A DNA stretch of 33,458 nucleotides from Candidatus Babelota bacterium (lineage in GTDB: Bacteria > Babelota > Babeliae > Babelales > Babelaceae). The notes under the pieces are model-generated. The model saw nothing but the letters and a program-made list of their open reading frames with translations, was not told the DNA's origin and did not search any database. A program made the translations under genes and the position numbers. The DNA is taken from contig PLTG01000046.1 in assembly GCA_003165355.1 (NCBI GenBank), positions 1-33,458 of the forward strand. Reading direction: 5' to 3'. Below, piece after piece: positions 25,710 through 33,423 of the stretch (its first letter is position 1; the number at the start of each line of letters is the position of its first letter).

Positions 25710-26537
25710 TTAACTTATAAGATGTAAACGCTTAAGCTCTTTCTTAACAGCATCATAATCGCCAGCTTTGTACTGAAAGTGCTGCATGCCAAGACTTTTT
25801 GCTGCAGCGATAATATCCTCATCTGTATCGATCACTAAGCATTCTTCTGGTTTAAGGTTTTGTTCCTGCATTATAAGTTGATAAAAGGCAGGGTCTTGAA
25901 GTACAATGCCTTGATGTGGCGGTTTAAGGTTTCCAGAATTATAGACTGCTTTAAAGTGTGGCAATATCTTTTTACCCATGTCAGATGTTCTTATTGCTTC
26001 ATAAGTAGCGGCGTCTTGGTTTGAAGCGAAAAATTGGCTAATGCCCGGTTTTACACGTTTTACCAATTTAAGGGCATCGTTTATAATGCCATTTGTTGCT
26101 ATAAATTTTTCTGGTGTAAAAACGATGTTAACAATTTTTTGTGTGTAACTATCGCCGTCAAAAAGTTTTAAGATTGCATCACGAACTTCAACCCCTGTCT
26201 TTTCGCCCGTAAGCCAATAACGCATAATGAGCGGCAATGGTTTGCCCGTATCTGGGTCATTCGCTTTATAGGGCTGAGTTTGAGCGCCAAATTTTTTGGT
26301 TATCTTAGCAAAAAGGTCCTTTTGAAGAGAAAGTGCCTTGCCCAAATTCCAAAGAGTAGAAAACACTCCTGCCTCCCCAACAACGCTTGCCCGATCGGTA
26401 GAAATAAGAAATGGTTTACCCACCAGAATTGCCTTGATTGGTGTATGCATAGGATTTGTATGCGCAGATTGTTGAACGCCTAAAAAGAGCGCCATAAAAA
26501 AAACAAAAAAAGAGGTTCTTTTGCGTGGAATTATCAT
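25710..26537 (-). CDS. Exported HAD-like protein lacking the nucleophile (HAD paralogue 3)
   Basis: 275 residues, with a Lys/Arg-rich N terminus and a hydrophobic signal segment (about 8-24). The fold signatures of the other two HAD proteins are present: the cap motif PLIMRYWLTG (102-111), VFTPEKF (139-145), motif II ASN (Ser172), Lys205 in NLKPPHQG and motif IV VIDTDED (Asp237, Asp239). At motif I, however, DLG(D/G)T is replaced by GKPFL, putting Gly40 where the nucleophilic Asp should be. HAD catalysis needs that Asp, so it is probably a pseudoenzyme or a binding protein. AAGGA 8 bases upstream supports the start. Confidence 0.8.
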   Translation of the reverse strand: MIIPRKRTSFFVFFMALFLGVQQSAHTNPMHTPIKAILVGKPFLISTDRASVVGEAGVFSTLWNLGKALSLQKDLFAKITKKFGAQTQPYKANDPDTGKPLPLIMRYWLTGEKTGVEVRDAILKLFDGDSYTQKIVNIVFTPEKFIATNGIINDALKLVKRVKPGISQFFASNQDAATYEAIRTSDMGKKILPHFKAVYNSGNLKPPHQGIVLQDPAFYQLIMQEQNLKPEECLVIDTDEDIIAAAKSLGMQHFQYKAGDYDAVKKELKRLHLIS

Positions 26538-26590
26538 ATTTTTAATCCTTAAATGTAACTTTACAGTTTTAATTTACAGTTATTATTTAT

Positions 26591-26618
26591 ACTATATAGA
26601 TTATACAATTTTATGCAA
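26591..26618 (-). promoter_or_regulatory. Possible promoter for HAD paralogue 3
   Basis: On the - strand TTGCAT, 16 bases, TATAGT (5/6), with a predicted start about 47 bases before the ATG. Several overlapping TATAAT-like words lie in the same AT-rich stretch, so the exact element is uncertain. Confidence 0.4.
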
Positions 26619-26685
26619 CCAGATGGACTTTGCAATGACCAGATCGACTAAATTGATCGCTCAATCCCCAATCTTTATATTTCTA

Positions 26686-27498
26686 CTAAGATTTTTTATG
26701 TGTAAATAGTTTACTAAGAAACTTCTTTACCGGATTTGTTTGCTTATGTCCGTACTTGTCTACAATAGTATTTCGTGCAGCTGGCAGGGCTTCAAGTTTA
26801 TCAACCACTTGGGCATTATAAGCCAAAAGAGCATCGAGTTCCTGTTGCTGGGCAGGAGTAAGTTTTTGCTTGAGCTCACTGAAGCCTCTCTCTTGCTGCT
26901 TTAACGCCGCAATTGCTTGGCCATGCGTCTCTTCTATATGCTCAAACCAGCTTTTCAGCATATCCTTAAGGCTCTCTTCTGCTCGCTGCAGCCGTTTTTC
27001 AATCAGTTTATCGGTAACCTCTTCGTAGGCGTCTTGGTGCTTTTCAAGAGTTTCTTTAAATTCTTGATGGTCGTGCTCGAGACGCTTAATTTCTTGCACA
27101 AAGGGAGATTCAAAGCTATGCCTGATCGCACGCCACCCCTTACTGAGGCAAAATGCTGTCCATAGGGCAACCCCAGAAGTTACGCCAAGGCGTATGGCTT
27201 GAGGACCGACAAGAGCAATGAAACTAAAAGGGTCACGGGTTTGGTATCGTTCCAGCATTTTATCGGTTGCTATGAGCGCACCGGTCGCCGCCGCGCCAGT
27301 TATGAGAGTTTTTATCCGCAATTCTCTCTTTTCTTGAGAGATGTCCTGAAAAGCAGCTTCTATACTTGAGTTAAAGTCTTCCTTTATATACTCAAAAGTT
27401 CCCTGATCAAGAGCATCTTGATCAACGGGGGCATCAAGCCCCCGTAAAAAGCCACTGGCTATCAAGCAGACAAAAAATGCGTTTTTACTTTTTATCAT
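26686..27498 (-). CDS. Exported membrane/coiled-coil protein (pair, second gene)
   Basis: 270 residues. A signal peptide-like N terminus (about 1-22) is followed by a charged region, two hydrophobic segments (about 62-80, LITGAAATGALIAT; about 93-121) and a long, Glu/Lys/Gln-rich coiled coil (about 128-235), with a basic C terminus. No family recognised. Its layout of a helix, two Gly/Ala-rich membrane segments and a helical tail parallels the first half of the upstream gene product, so the two may be distant paralogues. It overlaps that gene by 14 bases, so they are probably translated together. Confidence 0.75.
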   Translation of the reverse strand: MIKSKNAFFVCLIASGFLRGLDAPVDQDALDQGTFEYIKEDFNSSIEAAFQDISQEKRELRIKTLITGAAATGALIATDKMLERYQTRDPFSFIALVGPQAIRLGVTSGVALWTAFCLSKGWRAIRHSFESPFVQEIKRLEHDHQEFKETLEKHQDAYEEVTDKLIEKRLQRAEESLKDMLKSWFEHIEETHGQAIAALKQQERGFSELKQKLTPAQQQELDALLAYNAQVVDKLEALPAARNTIVDKYGHKQTNPVKKFLSKLFTHKKS

Positions 27499-28738
27499 CG
27501 ATTTTAGCTAATGAGTTCAAGAACGCTTCAAGAATCGAATCAACAACTATCAGCAGATGTTTATAGTCTTCTTTTGACATGCTCACTTTCTCAAGTTCAC
27601 TTGCTTTCTTAATCTGATATTTACGCAAGAGCGTTCTGAGCGGATCATCTAATTTCAGAATTTGCTGTGAGACCTCGCGGTTCCATCCTTGGTCTTCAGT
27701 GATAATCTCTATCCCCACCTCGACAATGCCATCACATGCGGCTTTGCGTTTTTCTTCCTCATTGTTTTTCAAAAAATCTACGATTTCGTTATGAAATTGT
27801 ATTTGGTTCGATTTTCTTGCATAATTGCACGCAAATGAGCCGACAATTCCCGTTGCAGCGAGCATGCTTACCGCGTCGGGGGTGGATTGATTGAGCAAGT
27901 TTCCACGGGTTTGTGGATATTGTTTCAAAAGTCCCAATCCCACGGCGGCGACAAGAGTTTGTGCTGTCTTGGTAATAGGGTCATTTTTAAAGGTAAATTT
28001 TTTCTTTGATTCTTTGATTCTATTAACGCGGTCAAGCTTTTCTTGCACTTGTGCATGAAACTTCAATAATTCAACCACATCATCGCCATTTGGATCCTCA
28101 ACGGTCATCGAGTCTGCAACTTTATTGCTGGCTTGTGTAACGAAACGTGTCACCGTATTTAAGCATTTTCCAAAAAGCTCGCGGTCTTCATCAGTGACTA
28201 TCTGTCTATCATAATTACTGCCATAATGGGCAGATTGCAGCTCAAGTCGCGTTTTTTGTCCCTCTTTAAAGCCGGCAACGATATCTTCGGCCCCTTGATC
28301 CAATTGAAATGGCCGTAATAATTTTTTGCGCGCATAAAATAATGCGCCGCCAATACTTGCCGTTGCGGCTATCGTCGGGTAGAGCCATGGATGTGCAATA
28401 AATTGCTCTGAAACTTTATCAACTTTGTCGGAAAATACCATTTTTAAAGAATCTTCAATTGCAGATGCATATGATTTTAAGACTAAGGATGTTGCGAGCC
28501 CTGCGCCTGCAAAGGCTCCCGCACTAAGTGCTATTTCCCTACGTTTATATCGTTGAAACGCTGGTAATTGCTTGACCAGATCGGAAAGATCTTCAGCTTT
28601 TTCGCCGTGGATTATTGTCAGGCGATCCTTAATCTGTTGCTTGAGATCTGAAACTTCTGTGTTGCCATCTATTTCCGCCACGTCCATAGCAAAAGCTGGG
28701 CTCAAAAAGGCTAAACTACAAAAAAGCAGTGTACGCAT
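27485..28738 (-). CDS. Exported membrane protein (pair, first gene)
   Basis: 417 residues with a textbook signal peptide (MRTLLFCSLAFLSPAFA). AAAGGA stands 8 bases before the ATG. Gly/Ala-rich hydrophobic segments occur near 70-88 (LSAGAFAGAGLATSL) and 118-136 (PTIAATASIGGAL), and again near 262-275 and 290-307, each pair followed by a charged helical region. This suggests an internal duplication. No enzyme motif or known family is seen. The gene shares a start-stop overlap with the next one and is divergent from sufU. Confidence 0.78.
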   Translation of the reverse strand: MRTLLFCSLAFLSPAFAMDVAEIDGNTEVSDLKQQIKDRLTIIHGEKAEDLSDLVKQLPAFQRYKRREIALSAGAFAGAGLATSLVLKSYASAIEDSLKMVFSDKVDKVSEQFIAHPWLYPTIAATASIGGALFYARKKLLRPFQLDQGAEDIVAGFKEGQKTRLELQSAHYGSNYDRQIVTDEDRELFGKCLNTVTRFVTQASNKVADSMTVEDPNGDDVVELLKFHAQVQEKLDRVNRIKESKKKFTFKNDPITKTAQTLVAAVGLGLLKQYPQTRGNLLNQSTPDAVSMLAATGIVGSFACNYARKSNQIQFHNEIVDFLKNNEEEKRKAACDGIVEVGIEIITEDQGWNREVSQQILKLDDPLRTLLRKYQIKKASELEKVSMSKEDYKHLLIVVDSILEAFLNSLAKIDDKK

Positions 28739-28794
28739 GGTATATTCCTTTCATACATTTTTCCAATGGAGTAGAGAACTCCCGTTTCTTGTTG

Positions 28795-28800
28795 TATAAT
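28795..28800 (+). promoter_or_regulatory. Possible -10 element for sufU-nurA
   Basis: A perfect TATAAT 52 bases upstream of the sufU ATG in a divergent intergenic region. No good -35 box is seen 16-18 bases before it. Confidence 0.35.
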
Positions 28801-28852
28801 GGAATAATAGAAGGCAAAAAATCAATATTTCCCCGATTTTTAATAAAAAATT

Positions 28853-29215
28853 ATGCATTCACTCTATCAACAACAGATCATGGATCATTACCATTTTCCC
28901 CGACACAAGGGCATCCTTGAGGGTGAAGGTTGCGTCTGCAGTCAGCAGGCCAACCCCTCATGTGGCGACCAGATAACAGTCTATCTCCATGTCAAAGACG
29001 ATAAAGTGCACGATGCGAAATTTACCGGGACGGGCTGCATCTTAAGCCTTGCCGCCGCAGATATGCTTATCGAACATATCCAGGGCGCATCCATTGAAGA
29101 CCTGAAAAAGATAACCCCAGATAGTATAAAAAAGATGATCGGCATAGAGGTCGGCCCCACACGTATAAAATGCATCTTATTGCCCCTACAAGCGGTGCAG
29201 AAACTGTATGCTTGA
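28853..29215 (+). CDS. sufU: SufU/IscU-type iron-sulfur cluster scaffold protein
   Basis: Accepts sulfur from a cysteine desulfurase and carries it to, or builds on it, iron-sulfur clusters. 120 residues. Metal and sulfur ligands are in place: Cys37 and Asp39 in NPSCGD, Cys62 in TGCILS and Cys107 in RIKCILLP. The RIKC form, without the LPPVK chaperone motif of IscU, points to the SufU branch. Start region LYQQQIMDHYHFPRH is typical. No sufS or sufBCD lies nearby in the window. It has no Shine-Dalgarno and overlaps nurA by 8 bases. Two extra Cys (27, 29) are unusual. Confidence 0.9.
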   Translation: MHSLYQQQIMDHYHFPRHKGILEGEGCVCSQQANPSCGDQITVYLHVKDDKVHDAKFTGTGCILSLAAADMLIEHIQGASIEDLKKITPDSIKKMIGIEVGPTRIKCILLPLQAVQKLYA

Positions 29216-30266
29216 TACCCTTGCCTGTGTACAATTAATCAAGCGGCATGCGGTAGCTCAACAATCGCTCTACGCGGTTCAGTTACAAGCAGCAAAAATT
29301 CTCTGGCAAAGGCTCCTGAGCGACCAGACTTTACAAGAGCGCGTGCAGCAGAAAATGCGTAATGTCTTTATGCTCCCCCTGGACACTCTTTTCCGGGCAA
29401 CTCAAGAGATACATCGCTATAGCGTATGCGGTATTGACGGCTCGCAGATTTACCCGGATAGGCATGAAGGCTTTTCTGAGTATCTTATAAATATTGGCAC
29501 GGCCCATTTTACGTATAGTGAATCTTCCCACGCCCAGCTACAAAACAGCCCCTATCTCTTTTCTGGAGTGCATCAAGGTGGCATGGTAACGCCTGAATTG
29601 GTAAATAGCCAACGGACAGAGTATGAGCTCATGCGAGCGGCTGAAGTAGCGGTGCAATCGTCAGAAACTTGTATTATGGTCGACGGCGCTTTAATGTTTT
29701 GGCACTTACAGACCCCGACTATGCAGGAGCTTTTTTTGCAAAAATACTTAGCGAGCTTAGCTTTGATTCAAAAAGCTCAGGCAGTTTATATGGGCTATAT
29801 TAGTGCTTCCCATTCACGAGAAATTATTGCGCTCCTGCAAACCGCGTCTGAGATCTTGGGCGATCCCCAGACCTTTGACTATCTTGTTGATACCGATATT
29901 ATGAACTTTTTTCTCAAGCCGGGGCAGTATACCCAGGTTTTTAAAACAAATTCTTTAATCTCTGCGCTTTATCCTGAGAGCTTGGAACCCTGTTTTTTGT
30001 ATCTTAATGTGGGTGACGAAATTGCGCGCATTGAACTTCCGGCCTATTGTGCTTTTGATACAATCCTGCGCGAGCGGTGTATTCAAATTGTGCTCGACCA
30101 GAATAAAAAGGGTAATGGGTATCCGGTTGCGCTTTCTGAGGCGCATGAGCAGGCGGTGGTTAAGGCGGCTGACCGTGAATTTTTCTATACGCTTCTGCGC
30201 ATGCAGAACCAGCAGACAAGTACTCTGTCATTAAAGTTATCTAAAAAACGCTCTGCAGCTGTGTAA
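29208..30266 (+). CDS. nurA: NurA-domain nuclease
   Basis: NurA is a Mn-dependent single-strand endonuclease and 5'-3' exonuclease that works with the HerA translocase in DNA end resection, first known from archaea and found in some bacteria. 352 residues. Family blocks: GIDGSQIYPDRHE (75-87, acidic catalytic Asp77), PYLFSG, MVDGALMFWHL (157-167, second acidic Asp159), GYISASHSREI, FLYLNVGDEIARIELP, and NGYPVALSEAHEQAVVKAADREFF near the C terminus. All main acidic motifs are present. No herA is in the window. The ATG overlaps the sufU stop codon region. Confidence 0.85.
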   Translation: MLDTLACVQLIKRHAVAQQSLYAVQLQAAKILWQRLLSDQTLQERVQQKMRNVFMLPLDTLFRATQEIHRYSVCGIDGSQIYPDRHEGFSEYLINIGTAHFTYSESSHAQLQNSPYLFSGVHQGGMVTPELVNSQRTEYELMRAAEVAVQSSETCIMVDGALMFWHLQTPTMQELFLQKYLASLALIQKAQAVYMGYISASHSREIIALLQTASEILGDPQTFDYLVDTDIMNFFLKPGQYTQVFKTNSLISALYPESLEPCFLYLNVGDEIARIELPAYCAFDTILRERCIQIVLDQNKKGNGYPVALSEAHEQAVVKAADREFFYTLLRMQNQQTSTLSLKLSKKRSAAV

Positions 30267-30341
30267 TGGATATCTTGTGTTCCCCAAATAGGCATCCTGA
30301 GTTTTTTGCGCCAGCAAAAAGTATCGAAGGAGCCGTATTTC

Positions 30342-30755
30342 TCACGATATTTTGGAATGCATGTAGCTGCTCAGTGTATGCCCGATCTTCGGGAGCAATT
30401 CTGGATAGCGCGTATTCATTTTATCTGCTATTAACCCGAGTGCTAATAGAGTACTCGTAAAACTCACCCATCGCAACCTGCTTATAGTTTTTTTGTTTTG
30501 AGTTAATTCTTCGGTTCGTGAACTGAGTAATTGGTCTTTTTTACTCATATCAGAGTTTTGATTTGCAATGAGTTGATCTTTTTGACTATATTGAGAAACA
30601 AGTATATCTGTTAAAGTGTTAAATAACTCAGGTTTTTCTTTTAATTCTTTTAAAAGAGCTCTTATGTTCGGCATTGATTTGGAGCTATCTTCCTGACCAA
30701 GAAGTGAATGGCACAAAAATAGCGTAACAATTAAAGAAATTTTTTTTATCTGCAT
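30342..30755 (-). CDS. Small exported coiled-coil protein with C-terminal membrane segment
   Basis: 137 residues. Signal peptide (MQIKKISLIVTLFLCHSLLG), then a polar helical stretch with a heptad-like KDQLI/KKDQLL pattern (about 55-95) and one hydrophobic segment (about 96-111, VSFTSTLLALGLIA). GGAAAG precedes the ATG. No family recognised. It has its own promoter-like sequence. It could be an envelope-anchored spacer or adaptor; no function can be assigned. Confidence 0.7.
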   Translation of the reverse strand: MQIKKISLIVTLFLCHSLLGQEDSSKSMPNIRALLKELKEKPELFNTLTDILVSQYSQKDQLIANQNSDMSKKDQLLSSRTEELTQNKKTISRLRWVSFTSTLLALGLIADKMNTRYPELLPKIGHTLSSYMHSKIS

Positions 30756-30790
30756 GGTGACTTTCCAAAAGTAAAAAATATTTTTTTATT

Positions 30791-30820
30791 ACTATAGAAA
30801 GTTGAAGCCTGAAATGCCAA
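30791..30820 (-). promoter_or_regulatory. Sigma70-type promoter for the 30755 gene
   Basis: On the - strand TTGGCA (30820-30815), 18 bases, TATAGT (30796-30791). Both hexamers match 5/6. The predicted leader is about 30 bases. Confidence 0.5.
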
Positions 30821-30844
30821 GAGCGTAGATAAAATTAGGGATTT

Positions 30845-32038
30845 TTATTTGTTTTCAGGAGGGAGTTGCGTCGTAATCCAATTAGCAATAGTGGTGGTGG
30901 GGAATTGCCATTCTATTTCTTTGTCTCCGCCCGTCTGTTCCCATAAAACAAGCTTTTTCTTATCAACAAGACGCTCTTTTTGTGTAGCGATATCGATAAA
31001 GCTTCGCGGGCATATGACTTGTAAGGGCTGTTTTTTTAACTTTTTAATCTTTTCCAGAAAACTAGCTACATTTTTTTTGGTGTAAGGGTCATCTATAAGG
31101 GCGCTGATAAAGATAATGTACTTTTCCGGTGTTTGATCTAGCCTTTTTATCAGAGAGTTTTGAACAGCAGCGGGCAACAGATTGATATAAACTCTTCCGA
31201 TCTCTTCTTTTAACGTCTTTATCTTAGTATCGGGTTCCGGGGCGAGCAATTTATCTAATGGGTGGGGAATTTGCTCTTGATAAATTGAATGCTCTATTGA
31301 TTTATTAATCTGAGTAATATTTGCAGGTTTAGGCAGGTAATATTTATAAGTATCAGTAGTCAGAGTAAATATATTGAGCGTATTTATAGATGAGCTAAAT
31401 AATGACTTTTTCATTATATTTCGGTACCCTTTTTTCCAAAGCGACTCGGAACGGTCAATTTCGTTAATAACATCCATAAAATATATTTTCCATAACTCGT
31501 TCTGCCCGAACCATCGATTGAAAATATCTAGTATCGGTAAAAGATCAGCCCATTTCTTGCCCTCATGTTTAAAGATTGTATTGCGCTGATCGGGGGTTAA
31601 TTCAGGTATATCTGAAGTAAGTAATGGCTTGCACGTGCCATTTTCAAGGGCATTATCACCTATAAGTGTGTCGCAATTAAAAAGTTTAGCGATGTATGAC
31701 CGGGCACTATCTTCTAGCGCATCTAAAACATCTGCATAAAGAACATTTTCTTTGAATGGGCTCAAGATATTATAAAGATTCATCTGCTCTGTAAGATTCA
31801 ATTTTGAGATTACTTCTAGTCTGAGTTCATTGGGGAGCTGAGAAATTATTTTGTAGAAGCTTGATAGGTTTTGCAGCGCTTCCTGATCTGCTTGGTCAGC
31901 ATGCGCAACCGCCAATGTTTCATGGGCCAGGGCGGCGGATTTTGCGAGATCTAGCTTTGTGGCCATATTCATGCCGAATGCGATTTGAGTAATAATGGAT
32001 GCGCATAACAGCGTAATTGTTTTATTGATGTGAAACAT
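30845..32038 (-). CDS. Exported protein, paralogue B of a tandem pair
   Basis: 397 residues with a signal peptide (about 1-22, MFHINKTITLLCASIITQIAFG). AAGGGG stands 6 bases before the ATG, 8 bases after the stop of paralogue A. The two share a block with Cys122-Cys136 in NC-TLIGDNALENGTC, the run LLPILDIFNRWF and WKIYFMDVI, and a C-terminal ICPRSFID. An N-terminal segment, LPNELRLEVISKLNLTE (68-84), looks like the start of an F-box, but this is weak and not clearly kept in paralogue A. No enzyme motif is visible. The conserved Cys pair in an exported protein suggests a disulfide. Confidence 0.78.
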   Translation of the reverse strand: MFHINKTITLLCASIITQIAFGMNMATKLDLAKSAALAHETLAVAHADQADQEALQNLSSFYKIISQLPNELRLEVISKLNLTEQMNLYNILSPFKENVLYADVLDALEDSARSYIAKLFNCDTLIGDNALENGTCKPLLTSDIPELTPDQRNTIFKHEGKKWADLLPILDIFNRWFGQNELWKIYFMDVINEIDRSESLWKKGYRNIMKKSLFSSSINTLNIFTLTTDTYKYYLPKPANITQINKSIEHSIYQEQIPHPLDKLLAPEPDTKIKTLKEEIGRVYINLLPAAVQNSLIKRLDQTPEKYIIFISALIDDPYTKKNVASFLEKIKKLKKQPLQVICPRSFIDIATQKERLVDKKKLVLWEQTGGDKEIEWQFPTTTIANWITTQLPPENK

Positions 32039-32046
32039 ATCGCCCC

Positions 32047-33423
32047 TTAAGTGCCGTATCCAAAGAGTTTGCGAGTTGAAGCGCCTATTCGTTCCAATCC
32101 ATTCAGTACAGATTGACCAAGTCCATTGTAATCGAGTGCTTTGAAATCATTTTGTTCTTGCCAAAAGATAGATGGTGCATCATTCGCGAGAGTTTCTTCT
32201 TTCGTTGATGCATCAATAAAATTTCTTGGGCAAATGATTTGTTTAGGTTGGCGGCTGAATGTTTTCATTTTTGCAAGGAAGTTAGATATATTTCTCTTTA
32301 CATAAGGGTCATTTATAAGCGTGTCGATATAAATCGCGTAATTATGATAATCTCCGAACTTTTTGCCATCAGCAAGTAGCTCATTTGCTATTGAATTGGG
32401 CAACATCATGATATACACTTTTTTGATTTCATTTTTTAATATATTTATAGCGTCATCAGGAGATTCGGCCAATGCTTGCTCAAAAGGATCCGGGGGCCTT
32501 GAAGAACCAAAATCGTACCAAGTATCGACATAAAATGTCTGAGTAGCCTGAGGATGTGCAGGTATAAAATCATGTTTATTTACACCTAATTCAAAAGCAT
32601 AAAATGTTTCTTTCGCCGATGAGCTGGAATAGTCTTTAACTATAATTCGATACGCATATTTAGTATACCAAAAGGTTACTGTATCAATTGTTTTTATAAC
32701 ATCTAAGAAATAAATTTTCCATAATTCAGATTGATCAGGCTGGGCTTTGAACCAGCGATTAAATATATCAACTGTAGGCAAAATTGCTACCCAATAATAG
32801 GGCGTTAGATCTTTGCTTTTAAAGGGCTGGACTGCACGTTGTTCTGTGGATAAATCCGCGATGGTTGAATTAAGTAATGGTGTGCAGGTGCCATTATGCA
32901 ATGAATTATCACCTTCAATGGTAGAGCAATTGAAGATCTTGGCGACGCGTGATCGTGCGCTATAAGCAAGAGCGTCTAAAATTTCAGAACCTTTGAAATT
33001 CTTATATTCATCAATAACGGGTAATAAAGTTGCTTGTTTATATAGTGTGTTTTGTTTCGGGTTTGAAGCTAATTCTGTAGTGACGGCTTCGAGAGCTTGA
33101 AGCGCTTCATAAAAATCTAATAATTCAACTGGGTTAAGTTTGTTAACAACGTTTAGCCGATCATCCGGGTCAAGCTTCGAGAATATTTTGCAAAATCTAA
33201 GTACCTTTTTGAAATCTTCTGGTTCTTGAGGCTTTTTCCATTGCTTAATTACTTCTTGGGCCTGCTTTTGTTCCTGCTGAGTTTTATACGTTACCGCTAA
33301 TGTCTTATTAAGCATGACGGGGGATTTGAAGTTATCTGGTTTTGCAGATACATTCAGGCCAAATATGGTTTGCATGGCAAAGGCCACGTACAGGAGAATA
33401 ATTGATTTATTAACGTTAAACAT
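32047..33423 (-). CDS. Exported protein, paralogue A of a tandem pair
   Basis: 458 residues with a signal peptide (about 1-22, MFNVNKSIILLYVAFAMQTIFG) nearly identical in layout to that of paralogue B. Shared blocks: ARSRVAKIFNC-STIEGDNSLHNGTC (Cys166, Cys180), ILPTVDIFNRWF, ELWKIYFLDVI, and IICPRNFID near the C terminus. It is longer than B by a segment around 230-280 and a C-terminal extension. AAGGG precedes the ATG. The window's last bases on this strand (ATAGT at 33458-33454) may be part of its -10 element. Function unknown. Confidence 0.8.
   Translation of the reverse strand: MFNVNKSIILLYVAFAMQTIFGLNVSAKPDNFKSPVMLNKTLAVTYKTQQEQKQAQEVIKQWKKPQEPEDFKKVLRFCKIFSKLDPDDRLNVVNKLNPVELLDFYEALQALEAVTTELASNPKQNTLYKQATLLPVIDEYKNFKGSEILDALAYSARSRVAKIFNCSTIEGDNSLHNGTCTPLLNSTIADLSTEQRAVQPFKSKDLTPYYWVAILPTVDIFNRWFKAQPDQSELWKIYFLDVIKTIDTVTFWYTKYAYRIIVKDYSSSSAKETFYAFELGVNKHDFIPAHPQATQTFYVDTWYDFGSSRPPDPFEQALAESPDDAINILKNEIKKVYIMMLPNSIANELLADGKKFGDYHNYAIYIDTLINDPYVKRNISNFLAKMKTFSRQPKQIICPRNFIDASTKEETLANDAPSIFWQEQNDFKALDYNGLGQSVLNGLERIGASTRKLFGYGT

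Noticed and set aside
30303-30320. Inverted repeat TTTTTGC-GCCA-GCAAAAA between nurA and the convergent gene
   Set aside because: The first arm is T-rich and the second A-rich, the reverse of an intrinsic terminator on either strand; 7-bp repeats of this kind occur by chance in AT-rich DNA.
30266-30460. A 64-codon + strand open frame starting at the nurA stop codon
   Set aside because: It runs antisense to the exported protein gene at 30342-30755, has Cys-rich non-globular composition and no ribosome binding site; most likely a chance frame.
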